Assembly: GCA_934456365.1 (NCBI GenBank)
Contig: CAKSHC010000002.1
Location: 186,001-250,000 of the forward strand
Source: an uncultured Eubacteriales bacterium
Lineage (GTDB): Bacteria > Bacillota > Clostridia > Oscillospirales > UMGS1783
Length of the DNA: 64,000 nucleotides
Reading direction: 5' to 3'
Under the pieces are notes generated by a model. That model did no database searches, was not told the origin of the DNA, and saw nothing but the letters and a program-made list of their open reading frames with translations. The position numbers and the translations under genes were made by a program. This document shows, piece by piece, positions 25,382 through 33,002 of this stretch (position 1 is its first letter; the number at the start of each line of letters is the position of its first letter).

Positions 25382-26130
25382 GCCGGCTTTTGAAAACCGA
25401 CGGCGTGGTTCTCAAATGCGCCGACGGCGGAAAAAACTCCAAATTGCTCCTGCTCCTTACGAGAGAGCAGGGGCTTTTGCCCGTTCTGGCCCGCGGCGCC
25501 GCCTCGCTGAAAAGCCCGCTGTGCGCGCCGGCGGCGCAGTTTTGCTATTCCTCGTTCGTGCTCTTTCAGAGCGGAGAGCGCTGGCTTGTGAACGAAGCCT
25601 CGGTCAAGGAGCTTTTCTTCGATCTGCGCCTGGATCTGGAGCGCCTGAGCGCCGCCCAGGTCATCGCCGAGCTCGCGCTGGGGCTCTGCGCCGAAACGGT
25701 GCCCGACGAGCCGCTGCTGCGCCTGGTGCTCAACTGCTTCTATGCCCTCTCCTCGCTCAAGCTGCCCCCTGCTTTGTGCAAGGCTGTTTTCGAGTGCCGC
25801 GCCGCCTGCATCGAGGGCTATGCTCCCGATCTGGACGCCTGCGCTGTCTGCGGCAGGGAGAGCGCCTCCGGAAAGCTCGACACCGTCGGCGGGCGCCTGT
25901 TCTGCCCCGATTGCCCGGCTCCGGCCACGGCGATCCCCCTTTCCGAGCAGGCGCTGGCGCTGCTGCGCCGCATGGGCGACCTGCCCGATGAAAAGCTCTT
26001 TTCCTTCTCGGCCTCCGGCGCGGCGCTGCGGGAGCTCTATTTCGCGGCCGAGCGCTATCTGCTTGATCAGACGGACCTTCACCCCCGATCCCTGAAATTT
26101 TTCCGATCCCTCCAAGGAGAAACTCCATGA
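25378..26130 (+). CDS. recO: DNA repair protein RecO
   Basis: A 250-residue mediator that loads RecA on SSB-coated DNA. It has an N-terminal OB fold (DGVVLKCADGGKNSKLLLLL) and a C-terminal zinc finger with two CxxC pairs (CAVCGRE and CPDC). ATG at 25378 overlaps the era stop by 4 bp; longer reading in the same frame is out of phase with era and unlikely. mutS2 begins at its stop. Confidence 0.92.
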   Translation: MSRLLKTDGVVLKCADGGKNSKLLLLLTREQGLLPVLARGAASLKSPLCAPAAQFCYSSFVLFQSGERWLVNEASVKELFFDLRLDLERLSAAQVIAELALGLCAETVPDEPLLRLVLNCFYALSSLKLPPALCKAVFECRAACIEGYAPDLDACAVCGRESASGKLDTVGGRLFCPDCPAPATAIPLSEQALALLRRMGDLPDEKLFSFSASGAALRELYFAAERYLLDQTDLHPRSLKFFRSLQGETP

Positions 26131-28493
26131 CCGATGAAAAATGCTTGAGGCTGCTCGAATTCGATAAGATCCTCGAGCGCCTTTCCCAGGAGGCGCAAAC
26201 GGCCGCCGGCCGTCAAAAATGCCTCGCTCTTTCGCCCGAGTCCGACCGGATCGTCGCGCAGGAGCAGCTCGACCAGACCCGCGCCGCCCTCTGGCTCTAC
26301 GACCATAAGGGCAGCTTCTCAATGCCCGCCCTCGGCGATCTGAGCGAGCTTCTGCGCCGCACCGGCGCGGGCGGGCTTTTGTCGCCCGCCGAGCTGTGCG
26401 ATGTGGCCCGCGTCCTCGAGGCCTCCCGCCGCCTTGCAGCCTACCGCGGCGAGGAGGAAATTCCCGAGCCGGCGCTCGACGATTATTTCGTCCGCCTGCA
26501 GGGCAATAAATTTTTTGAAGACCGCGTTTTCCGCTCCTTCACCCCCGAGGGTGAGCTGTGCGACGCCGCATCCCCCGCCCTCGGCGACATTCGTCGTAAA
26601 ATGCAGCAGGCCCGCTCCCGCGTGCGCGAGGCGCTGCAGAAGCTCATCCGCTCGGCCCAGTATCAGAAGGCCCTGCAGGACCCCGTCGTCACCCAGCGCG
26701 GCGGGCGCTTCGTCGTGCCGGTCAAGGTCGAGCATAAGGGCGAGATCCAGGGTCTTGTCCACGACGTGTCCCCCTCGGGGATGACGCTTTTCGTCGAACC
26801 GGCCTCGGTCGTCGAGGCCAACAACGAGATCCGCATTCTGGAGGGCAGGGAAAAGCAGGAGGAGGAGCGCATCCTCGCCGAGCTCTCGGCCGCCGCCTGC
26901 GACGAGGCCGAGCGGCTGGAGGAGGATTATGCGCTGCTCGCCTTTTTCGACCTCTGCTTTGCCAAGGCGCGCCTCGCCGCCGCCTGGAAAGCCACCGAGC
27001 CCCGGCTCAACGAGCAGGGCAGGGTGGTGCTCAAGCGCGCCCGCCATCCGCTGATCGACCGGGAAAAGGTGGTGCCCATCGACCTCTCGCTCGGCAAAAC
27101 GGCCGATACCCTCATCATCACCGGCCCCAACACCGGCGGCAAAACCGTCACTCTGAAAACCACCGGCCTTCTCTGCGCCCTCGCCGCCTCCGGCCTCTTT
27201 ATCCCCTGCGACGACGGCTCGGAAATCGCCCTGTTTGACCGCATCCTGGTCGACATCGGCGACGAGCAGTCCATCGAGCAGTCGCTCTCCACCTTCTCCG
27301 GCCACATGACCAATCTGGTCGCCATTCTGAAAAAGGTCACCGGCCGCTCCCTCTGCCTCTTCGACGAGCTGGGAGCCGGCACCGATCCCATCGAGGGCGC
27401 CGCATTGAGCCAGGCCATTTTGGAGGAGATCCGCGAAAAGGGCGCCAGGATCCTCTGTACCACCCATTATCCCGAGCTGAAGATCTATGCCCTCCAAACC
27501 GAAGGGGTGCAGAATGCCTCCTGCGAGTTTGATGTGGCCACCCTTCGCCCCACCTATCGGCTCATCCTCGGCACCCCCGGCCGCTCCAATGCCTTTGCCA
27601 TTTCCGAGCGCCTTGGGCTGCCGCGCCCGATCCTGGAGCGCGCCGCCAACCATCTCGACCAGAGTGACGTCGACTTCGAAAAGCTTCTCCAGCGCATCGA
27701 GGAAAACCGACTGGAAACCGAAAAAATGCGCCGCGAAGCGGAGGACGCCGAGCGTCGCGCCCGGGAAACTGAAAACCGCGCCAAAACCATGGCGCGCGAC
27801 TACGAGAAAAAGCTCAATCAGGAGCTCGACCGGTCCCGCGCCGAGGGCAAGCGCGTCGTTGCTTCGGCCCGCGCCCGTATCGATTCGGTGCTCGACGAGC
27901 TCGATTCCCTCATCAAAGAAAAGGAACGCGCCGACTTCAAGGAGCGCGTCGGCGCCTTCCGCAGCAAAACGAAAGCCACCCTCAAGGAGCTTGACAACGA
28001 GATCGACCCCGTCCGCGAAGAAAAAACGGTCTATGTCCTGCCCCGTCCTCTCAAAATCGGCGATACGGTGGAGGTCCCCGGCATCGCCCGCGCCGCCCGT
28101 GTCCTCTCCCTGCCCGACGGGAAGGGCAAGCTGCGTGTTTCCTCCGGCTCGATGAGCTTTGAGGTCGCCGCCTCTTCGGTGCGCCTGATCAGGCCGCCCC
28201 GCGAAAAGAAGGCCTATGTACCATCATCCACCGGCAAAGCGCAGGGTGCCGGCACCTCGCTCAATATCATCGGCAAGCGCGCCGCCGAGGCCGAGCCCGA
28301 GGTCGAGCAGTTTATCGACCGCGCGGTGCTCTGCAACCTTTCGGAGGTCACCATCGTCCACGGAAAAGGCACCGGTGCGCTGCGCCAGGCTGTTTGGGAT
28401 CTGCTGCGCGCCCATCCCTCGGTCGAATCCATGCGTCTGGGCGCCTACGGCGAGGGCGACGCCGGGGTCACAGTAGTCAAGTTAAAGCAGTGA
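26127..28493 (+). CDS. mutS2: MutS2 family ATPase/endonuclease
   Basis: A 788-residue member of the MutS2 family, which suppresses recombination and, in Bacillus, helps rescue collided ribosomes. MutS core with Walker A GPNTGGKTVTLKTTG, Walker B FDELGAGTDPIEGAAL, a coiled-coil stretch rich in Glu/Arg (about residues 515-630), and a C-terminal Smr nuclease domain with VTIVHGKGTGALRQAV. It overlaps recO by 4 bp and ends the operon. Confidence 0.96.
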   Translation: MTDEKCLRLLEFDKILERLSQEAQTAAGRQKCLALSPESDRIVAQEQLDQTRAALWLYDHKGSFSMPALGDLSELLRRTGAGGLLSPAELCDVARVLEASRRLAAYRGEEEIPEPALDDYFVRLQGNKFFEDRVFRSFTPEGELCDAASPALGDIRRKMQQARSRVREALQKLIRSAQYQKALQDPVVTQRGGRFVVPVKVEHKGEIQGLVHDVSPSGMTLFVEPASVVEANNEIRILEGREKQEEERILAELSAAACDEAERLEEDYALLAFFDLCFAKARLAAAWKATEPRLNEQGRVVLKRARHPLIDREKVVPIDLSLGKTADTLIITGPNTGGKTVTLKTTGLLCALAASGLFIPCDDGSEIALFDRILVDIGDEQSIEQSLSTFSGHMTNLVAILKKVTGRSLCLFDELGAGTDPIEGAALSQAILEEIREKGARILCTTHYPELKIYALQTEGVQNASCEFDVATLRPTYRLILGTPGRSNAFAISERLGLPRPILERAANHLDQSDVDFEKLLQRIEENRLETEKMRREAEDAERRARETENRAKTMARDYEKKLNQELDRSRAEGKRVVASARARIDSVLDELDSLIKEKERADFKERVGAFRSKTKATLKELDNEIDPVREEKTVYVLPRPLKIGDTVEVPGIARAARVLSLPDGKGKLRVSSGSMSFEVAASSVRLIRPPREKKAYVPSSTGKAQGAGTSLNIIGKRAAEAEPEVEQFIDRAVLCNLSEVTIVHGKGTGALRQAVWDLLRAHPSVESMRLGAYGEGDAGVTVVKLKQ

Positions 28494-28859
28494 TGAACGA
28501 GGAATGAGAAATGAGAAATTAAGGTAGGCGCGGGGCGCGCCATCCGATAGAATGCCCTTGTCCTTTAACGCGCCGCAGGCGCGGCACCGATGAGCAAAAA
28601 GAAACGCCCCACACGCAAAAAGAACGAAGTTCTCTGCGTGGGGGCGGAGCGTTTGCGAGTCGAAAGGAGGGGAGCGAGCCGACCGCCGCCGGTGGCGGAG
28701 GAAGGAAGGCGAGCGAGTGGCCGCGGTCGAATTTTTCAAGCGAGCGCTGCGAGCGCCGAAAAAGGCGGGCACCGCAACAGGAGCAAGGAAGCGGGCGACG
28801 ACATTTTTTTGTTTTTCAAACAAAAAAATCGTCGGAGCAAAGCGAACTTTGCTCCGACG
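28494..28859. repeat. Gene-free spacer with inverted repeats, probable repeat element
   Basis: About 366 bp with no convincing gene. It opens with AATGAGAAATGAGAAATTAAG, a simple pattern often multicopy in clostridial genomes. It then holds a nested inverted repeat (CGCCCC-ACGCA-GAAC / GTTC-TGCGT-GGGGCG, about 28605-28646), a purine-rich stretch with repeated GGCGAGCGAG-like units, and ends in TTTTTTTG / CAAAAAAA dyad and the tRNA terminator. A 93-codon open frame across it has no family resemblance and low plausibility. Confidence 0.45.
28822..28859 (-). terminator. Terminator of tRNA-Thr
   Basis: Perfect stem CGTCGGAGCAAAG / CTTTGCTCCGACG (28830-28859) directly after the tRNA's CCA, followed on the minus strand by a run of T. 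Confidence 0.85.
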
Positions 28860-28934
28860 TGGAGCTGGTGAAAGGAATCGAACCTTCAACCTGCTCATTA
28901 CGAATGAGCTGCTCTACCATTGAGCCACACCAGC
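28860..28934 (-). tRNA. tRNA-Thr (anticodon CGT)
   Basis: Cloverleaf read by hand. Acceptor GCTGGTG / CACCAGC; D stem GCTC / GAGC with loop AATGGTA; anticodon stem GCTCA / TGAGC around loop TTCGTAA, giving anticodon CGT for ACG (Thr); variable loop AGGTT; T stem GAAGG / CCTTT with loop TTCGATT; discriminator T and an encoded CCA. A promoter and an intrinsic terminator flank it, so it is a single-gene unit. Confidence 0.95.
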
Positions 28935-28947
28935 GATTGCAAAAGAT

Positions 28948-28977
28948 ATTGTACCAAATCCGTTTAGGTTTTGTCAA
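28948..28977 (-). promoter_or_regulatory. Promoter of tRNA-Thr
   Basis: TTGACA (28977-28972), an 18-bp spacer, and TACAAT (28953-28948), 13 bp before the tRNA 5' end. Confidence 0.8.
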
Positions 28978-29006
28978 TCATTTTTCAAGGATTAGGAGGA
29001 AAAATC

Positions 29007-29210
29007 ATGAAAATCCAGCTTTCCGTGTCCGGAATGGCCTGCGCCCACTGCGCCGCGCGCCTGAAAGCCGCTTTGGAGGCGCAGGCGGGCGTACTTTCCG
29101 CCGAGACTTCCCATGAGGCGGGTCAGGCCGTCGTCACCTACGACGAAGCGAAGACCGATGAAAAGGCCATCCGCCAAACGGTGGAAGACGCCGGCTTCGA
29201 TCTCAACTGA
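29007..29210 (+). CDS. Heavy-metal-associated (CopZ-like) chaperone
   Basis: A 67-residue ferredoxin-like HMA domain. The metal-binding motif is GMACAHC (MxCxxC) at about residues 9-15, and the domain continues with ALEAQAGVLSAETSHEAGQA and a C-terminal EDAGFDL. Such proteins shuttle Cu(I) to ATPases. No copper ATPase or csoR is next to it, so the partner is elsewhere. ATG at 29007 follows TAGGAGG; an earlier in-frame start would be in the tRNA promoter. Confidence 0.88.
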   Translation: MKIQLSVSGMACAHCAARLKAALEAQAGVLSAETSHEAGQAVVTYDEAKTDEKAIRQTVEDAGFDLN

Positions 29211-29246
29211 AAAAAGCGGGAGCATGATTCATGCTCCCGCTTTTTT
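29211..29246. terminator. Bidirectional terminator between HMA gene and lacI-type gene
   Basis: GCGGGAGCAT / ATGCTCCCGC with a short loop (29216-29240), flanked by AAAAA on one side and TTTTTT on the other. Confidence 0.9.
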
Positions 29247-29251
29247 GCCGG

Positions 29252-30304
29252 TTATTCCTCGTCCTTTAGTCGGCCGCGGGTGATCAGATAGGGATTGATG
29301 GAGATCAGCCCGGCCGAGCCGCCGTCGAGGCAGCTGAGCAGCGCGCGAAACGCCCGCCGCGCCTGCTCCTCCTGTCGCTGATCGATGATGGCCGCCAGGC
29401 TCCCGCTGCGCAGACAGGCGCAGTTTTCCCGGGTGGCGTCCACACCCACCAGGCGCACCTCCCGGCTTTTTCCCAGCTCTTCCAGCGCTTTGCAGACCAT
29501 CCAGGCGCTGTAGGTGGAAACAAAGGCCGCGCGGGGCGCGTCGGGCGAGGAAAAGCGGGCCAGCGCCTTTTCGTAGGCTACCTCCGGATAATCGCAGCTG
29601 GCATGCACCTGCCCGAGGGAAAGCCCGTAAAAGCCGAGCTCCTGCTCAAAATTGTCGATATAGCGCTTATACATGTCCTGCGGCGGCACCACCGCGGCAA
29701 ACACATCGGCCCGCTCGCCCGGAGAAAGCACCGCGCCGAAGAAATCGGCGGCAATGCGCCCGCCCACTGCGCCGTCGAGCATCACATGCCCGCAGGTTTT
29801 GGTCAGCGTCAGCCGGTCGCCCAGCGAAACCACGGGGATCCCCTGCGCATGAATGCGCTCGATCGGGGCCCGCCGCCGGTCCTCGTAGATATCCGGATGG
29901 GAGAGGATCAGCCCATCGTAGCCGCCTTCGGCCATCTCTTCGAAAACGGATTCCGCGTCTTCGCTGATTGTGGAATAGGTCAGAAGATGCAGCTCCAGCT
30001 TCCCGCCTTCGTATTCGGCCGTGGCCTGCGCAAAGCCCCGGCGGAACTTCTCAAAAATGGAGGGCGGGGTGTTCGGCATACCCACGGCGATGCGGATCAG
30101 GCTCTTATGAAAATTGCGGGCCACGGTGTTGGGTTCGTAGCCCATCTGCTCGGCCAGCTCGCAGATCTGCGCCCGTTTGGCCGCGCTGATATTGCTCTTT
30201 CCGGCCAGCGCGTTGCTCACCGCCGCCGTCGAAACGCCCGTCATGCGGGCCAGGTCCTTGATCGTCACCTTATGAGAGGTCAGAACCTCTTTCTGATACA
30301 GCAT
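29252..30304 (-). CDS. LacI-family transcriptional regulator
   Basis: A 350-residue repressor. The N-terminal HTH is TIKDLARMTGVSTAAVSNAL (residues about 14-33), followed by the hinge helix region, and then a periplasmic-binding-protein-like sensor domain (about 70-340) with ARNFHKSLIRIAVGMPNTPP. The sensor suggests a sugar or nucleoside effector that cannot be named. No transporter or catabolic gene is adjacent. Two palindromes lie just upstream of its promoter. Confidence 0.9.
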   Translation of the reverse strand: MLYQKEVLTSHKVTIKDLARMTGVSTAAVSNALAGKSNISAAKRAQICELAEQMGYEPNTVARNFHKSLIRIAVGMPNTPPSIFEKFRRGFAQATAEYEGGKLELHLLTYSTISEDAESVFEEMAEGGYDGLILSHPDIYEDRRRAPIERIHAQGIPVVSLGDRLTLTKTCGHVMLDGAVGGRIAADFFGAVLSPGERADVFAAVVPPQDMYKRYIDNFEQELGFYGLSLGQVHASCDYPEVAYEKALARFSSPDAPRAAFVSTYSAWMVCKALEELGKSREVRLVGVDATRENCACLRSGSLAAIIDQRQEEQARRAFRALLSCLDGGSAGLISINPYLITRGRLKDEE

Positions 30305-30334
30305 CGCTTCTCTTCCTTTGTTTTAATCCTTTTT

Positions 30335-30364
30335 ATTATAGCATTCGTTTTCCGGGCAAGTCAA
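30335..30364 (-). promoter_or_regulatory. Promoter of the lacI-type gene
   Basis: TTGACT (30364-30359), an 18-bp spacer, and TATAAT (30340-30335). Confidence 0.75.
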
Positions 30365-30377
30365 CCATGCCTTTTGG

Positions 30378-30394
30378 GGGTAAAACGTTTACCC
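30378..30394. promoter_or_regulatory. LacI-type operator candidate 1
   Basis: GGGTAAAACGTTTACCC: 7-bp arms (GGGTAAA / TTTACCC) around ACG. The TAAAACGTTTA core resembles LacI/GalR-family sites. It lies 14 bp upstream of the -35 box of the lacI-type gene. Confidence 0.65.
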
Positions 30395-30403
30395 TCCCCG
30401 ATC

Positions 30404-30419
30404 CGTAAAATGTTTTACG
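30404..30419. promoter_or_regulatory. LacI-type operator candidate 2
   Basis: CGTAAAATGTTTTACG: 7-bp perfect arms around TG. It shares the GTAAAA half with candidate 1 and is centred about 25.5 bp from it, some two and a half helical turns. Confidence 0.65.
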
Positions 30420-30435
30420 TTTTTCCATAGGCAAG

Positions 30436-30471
30436 CAAAACGGGCGCATCCATCGATGCGCCCGCATTTTT
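30436..30471 (-). terminator. Terminator of the XRE-type regulator gene
   Basis: GGGCGCATC / GATGCGCCC with a short loop, followed on the minus strand by GTTTTG. It lies just after the stop at 30475. Confidence 0.75.
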
Positions 30472-30474
30472 CGC

Positions 30475-31050
30475 TTACCGAGCCTTGATGCGCGACCAGA
30501 GCAGGATGATCGCCTGCCCGGGGATCCCCAGCGTGAAGATCAGCCAGAAATTCACCTTGGCGAAAACCAGCAGGGAAAGATACACCGAGCCCAGAACCGT
30601 CCACATCAGAAGCGAAACGATCAGGAAATTTTTGCGCGGATTGAACCAGACCGAATTGAAAACCAGCCAAAGGATCATCGAGGCCGGCACGGCGTAAACA
30701 AAAGGCATCCAGGGAAACGAGGAGAGCGGCAGGATGAAAAATAAAGTGGCGATCATCCAGACGAGCAGAATGCACATCCCCGTGATAAAAGCCCGGTTGT
30801 GCTTTTCCCGGCGGCTCATCTCGGCGGCCGGCTGATCGTGCTCCGACTCCAAAAGATAATCCACCGAAACCGAAAACAGCGAGGCGATTTCTTTCAGAAC
30901 CGACACGTCGGGAATCGATTCGCCCCGCTCCCATTTGGAAACGGCCTTGTCCGAATAGCTCAGGGCCTGCGCCAGCTCGATCTGCGTCATCCCGCTTTCC
31001 CGCCGCAGCGCCGCGATGTTGCGCGCCACCGTTTGCTTCAGATCTTCCAT
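30475..31050 (-). CDS. XRE-family regulator with membrane domain
   Basis: A 191-residue protein. An XRE HTH (VARNIAALRRESGMTQIELAQ...SYSDKAVSKWERGESIPDV) occupies residues about 7-66. About four predicted helices follow (FITGMCILLVWMIATLFFIL, VYAVPASMILWLVFNSVWF, and two more near the end). Membrane-tethered XRE proteins of this layout are common in Firmicutes; the signal and target are unknown. No partner gene is adjacent. Confidence 0.82.
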   Translation of the reverse strand: MEDLKQTVARNIAALRRESGMTQIELAQALSYSDKAVSKWERGESIPDVSVLKEIASLFSVSVDYLLESEHDQPAAEMSRREKHNRAFITGMCILLVWMIATLFFILPLSSFPWMPFVYAVPASMILWLVFNSVWFNPRKNFLIVSLLMWTVLGSVYLSLLVFAKVNFWLIFTLGIPGQAIILLWSRIKAR

Positions 31051-31080
31051 CTTCGTCTCCTTTCCCGAAAGGTTTCTTTT

Positions 31081-31109
31081 ATTATAGCATAAAAGCCTCC
31101 CGGTGACAA
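31081..31109 (-). promoter_or_regulatory. Promoter of the XRE-type regulator gene
   Basis: TTGTCA (31109-31104), a 17-bp spacer, and a perfect TATAAT (31086-31081). Confidence 0.75.
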
Positions 31110-31219
31110 CCCGGAAAAATTCGCCCCCGTTCGACGGGATTTTTCATCCTCTTCCTGGTGCGGCCGATCGGTGCGGCGGCCCCGAATTTTTTGCAGCTTT
31201 TTTCGGGCCGTTCTTGAAT

Positions 31220-31247
31220 TTGCCGATAGGCTATGGTATAGTATAAT
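31220..31247 (+). promoter_or_regulatory. Promoter of the TetR/surface-protein unit
   Basis: TATAAT at 31242-31247, preceded by TTGCCG at about 31220-31225 (16-bp spacer). A second possible pairing is TTGAAT at 31214 with TATAGT at 31237 (17-bp spacer). Either start would be covered by the palindrome at 31249-31264. Confidence 0.65.
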
Positions 31248-31248
31248 T

Positions 31249-31264
31249 AACTAATCGATCAGTT
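31249..31264. promoter_or_regulatory. TetR-type operator candidate
   Basis: AACTAATCGATCAGTT is a near-perfect 16-bp palindrome (AACT / AGTT outer arms, ATCGAT centre, one mismatched pair). It begins 2 bp after the -10 box, covering the likely start site, so binding would block transcription. This is the classic place for autoregulation by the TetR protein encoded next. Confidence 0.75.
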
Positions 31265-31287
31265 GCCAAAAGAAGGAAGGAACGGAT

Positions 31288-31893
31288 ATGAGAACGACAG
31301 AACAGCAGCACAACGAGCGCAAACGCGAGATCATGGAAAAGTGCTTTGCCTGCTATGCGGAAAACGGGCTGACGGGCACGGGCATCAAGGCTTTGGCAGC
31401 GGCCTGCGGCTGTACCACGGGAAATCTGTATTCCTATTTCAATAGCGTGGATGAGCTGATTTTGGAATCGACCGCCTACTGCATGGCAAAGGTGGAGGAC
31501 GATTTCATGAAAAAAGCCCCGACCGATCCCCGGGACGCCATGCGCTTTATCGAGGAGATCCCCTATTGGACGGCACGGGAGCACGGCAAGAAATACCGGC
31601 TGATGTATCAGATTTACACCCATCCGAAATATATTGAATATGGCAAGAGGTTTTTCGAGGGCGTGAACGAGCGCTATACCGAGTATGCCAGGCAGCTGGA
31701 ACCGAAGATCGGCATTCCCTATACGACGATCACGCCGCTGATCTTCATCTTTGTGCGCGCCTGCGTGCACTACGCCATGTTCGAGGACGAATACTATCTG
31801 AAAGCCCAGATGGAGGTTCTGAAGCAGGGCGTTGCCCTGTTTGCTGATAAATACCGCTCACAATATCTGAATCACGGAGGGGATGCGAAATGA
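31288..31893 (+). CDS. TetR/AcrR-family transcriptional regulator
   Basis: A 201-residue regulator. Its HTH is IKALAAACGCTTGNLYSYF (about residues 35-53), preceded by the usual first helix KREIMEKCFACYAENGLTG. The C-terminal ligand domain is helical and unassigned. GAAGGAAGG precedes the ATG. The next gene starts 4 bp inside its stop, so the regulator is co-transcribed with the lipoprotein and probably controls itself and the surface-protein cluster. Confidence 0.88.
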   Translation: MRTTEQQHNERKREIMEKCFACYAENGLTGTGIKALAAACGCTTGNLYSYFNSVDELILESTAYCMAKVEDDFMKKAPTDPRDAMRFIEEIPYWTAREHGKKYRLMYQIYTHPKYIEYGKRFFEGVNERYTEYARQLEPKIGIPYTTITPLIFIFVRACVHYAMFEDEYYLKAQMEVLKQGVALFADKYRSQYLNHGGDAK

Positions 31894-32972
31894 GAAGATG
31901 GCTGCGAGGGATCGTTTGTCTGCTTGTGATGTCGGTCGTGCTTTTCGCCGGGTGCAGCAGCACTCAGCAAACAAGCACGGCACAGGACCGGCCGGAGGTG
32001 CGCAACAACGGCACGGCGATCCAGTGGAAGTATGGCAGTGAGAGCGAGTGGCGCGACCTTGTGGCGCTTGCGGATCTTATGGGCGCCTCGGGAGAAAAGG
32101 GCGCGGCCGGGATCGCCGGTAAAGACGGCATTGATGGCAGAAACGGCGTCGATGGCAAAAACGGCGCCGACGGCAAAACCGTTGAGGTGAGAAAAACCGA
32201 TTCCAGCATTCAGTGGCGGGTTGAAGGCGGCGAGTGGCAGGATCTTGTGGCGCTCTCCGATCTTTCCGGCCCCTCCGGGAAAAGCGGCGCGGACGGAGCA
32301 AACGGCGCAAACGGCAAAACGCCGGAATTCCGGGTGAACGAAAACACCCTGCAATGGCGCTACATCGGCGATGAGATCTGGCTGAACCTGTATGATCTTT
32401 CCGCCTTGAAAGGGCTCGACGGCAAAGACGGCGCAGCCGGGAAAGACGGCGTAAACGGCAAAGACGGCACTGACGGCAAGGATGGAATCGACGGGCAAAA
32501 TGGCAAGGACGGCAGCTGCCCAGGCTATTTTTACGCAGAGGGAAGCGTTTCGGCCTGGCCTCTTCAATACGGATCCCAAAAAATTTCTCTTTCGGAAGTC
32601 ATCAACAAGGGCGGCCTGATCGCAGCCACACAGGACGGCGGCCTTACCCTGAAAAAGGGGCATACCTACCGCGTTATCATAAGCGGCTCGCTCGGGGTGT
32701 GCTCGGGCGCTTCCGATGGCAGCGGCTATTATGGCATTCAGCTGACAGACAGCAGCGCCACCCCCGACTTCTGCCGGGAGATCACCCGCATAAAACGGGA
32801 CGGAGTGAGCGCAGCCATTCCCTACAGCACCGACTACCATTCCTTCCATTTCACCAGGCTGTACGACGCGTCCGCGCAGGATATAACCCTGAAATTCCTG
32901 TTTGAGCAATCCGAATACGATACCTATATCGAACGCTTCAGAGGCACGATCACCATAACCGCCCTGGACTGA
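31890..32972 (+). CDS. Collagen-like lipoprotein with Trp-rich repeat modules
   Basis: A 360-residue exported lipoprotein (lipobox LFAGC, Cys22). Three Trp-rich modules each start like EVRNNGTAIQWKYGSESEW and end DLVALADLMG; the second and third are more divergent. Between them are Gly-X-Y stretches: nine triplets after module 1 (GEKGAAGIAGKDGIDG...) and about eleven after module 3 (GLDGKDGAAGKDGVNG...). The C-terminal 140 residues (FYAEGSVSAWPLQYGSQKIS onward) look beta-rich, like a trimeric head. The same modules recur in the protein at 34900. Probably a stalk-and-head surface protein. Confidence 0.8.
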   Translation: MRRWLRGIVCLLVMSVVLFAGCSSTQQTSTAQDRPEVRNNGTAIQWKYGSESEWRDLVALADLMGASGEKGAAGIAGKDGIDGRNGVDGKNGADGKTVEVRKTDSSIQWRVEGGEWQDLVALSDLSGPSGKSGADGANGANGKTPEFRVNENTLQWRYIGDEIWLNLYDLSALKGLDGKDGAAGKDGVNGKDGTDGKDGIDGQNGKDGSCPGYFYAEGSVSAWPLQYGSQKISLSEVINKGGLIAATQDGGLTLKKGHTYRVIISGSLGVCSGASDGSGYYGIQLTDSSATPDFCREITRIKRDGVSAAIPYSTDYHSFHFTRLYDASAQDITLKFLFEQSEYDTYIERFRGTITITALD

Positions 32973-33002
32973 GCCGATCCACAGAAAACGGAGGTGCGGA
33001 AC

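Noticed and set aside
28590..28871. 93-codon ORF in the spacer before tRNA-Thr
   Set aside because: Low-complexity, basic, no ribosome binding site, and overlaps terminator and tRNA.
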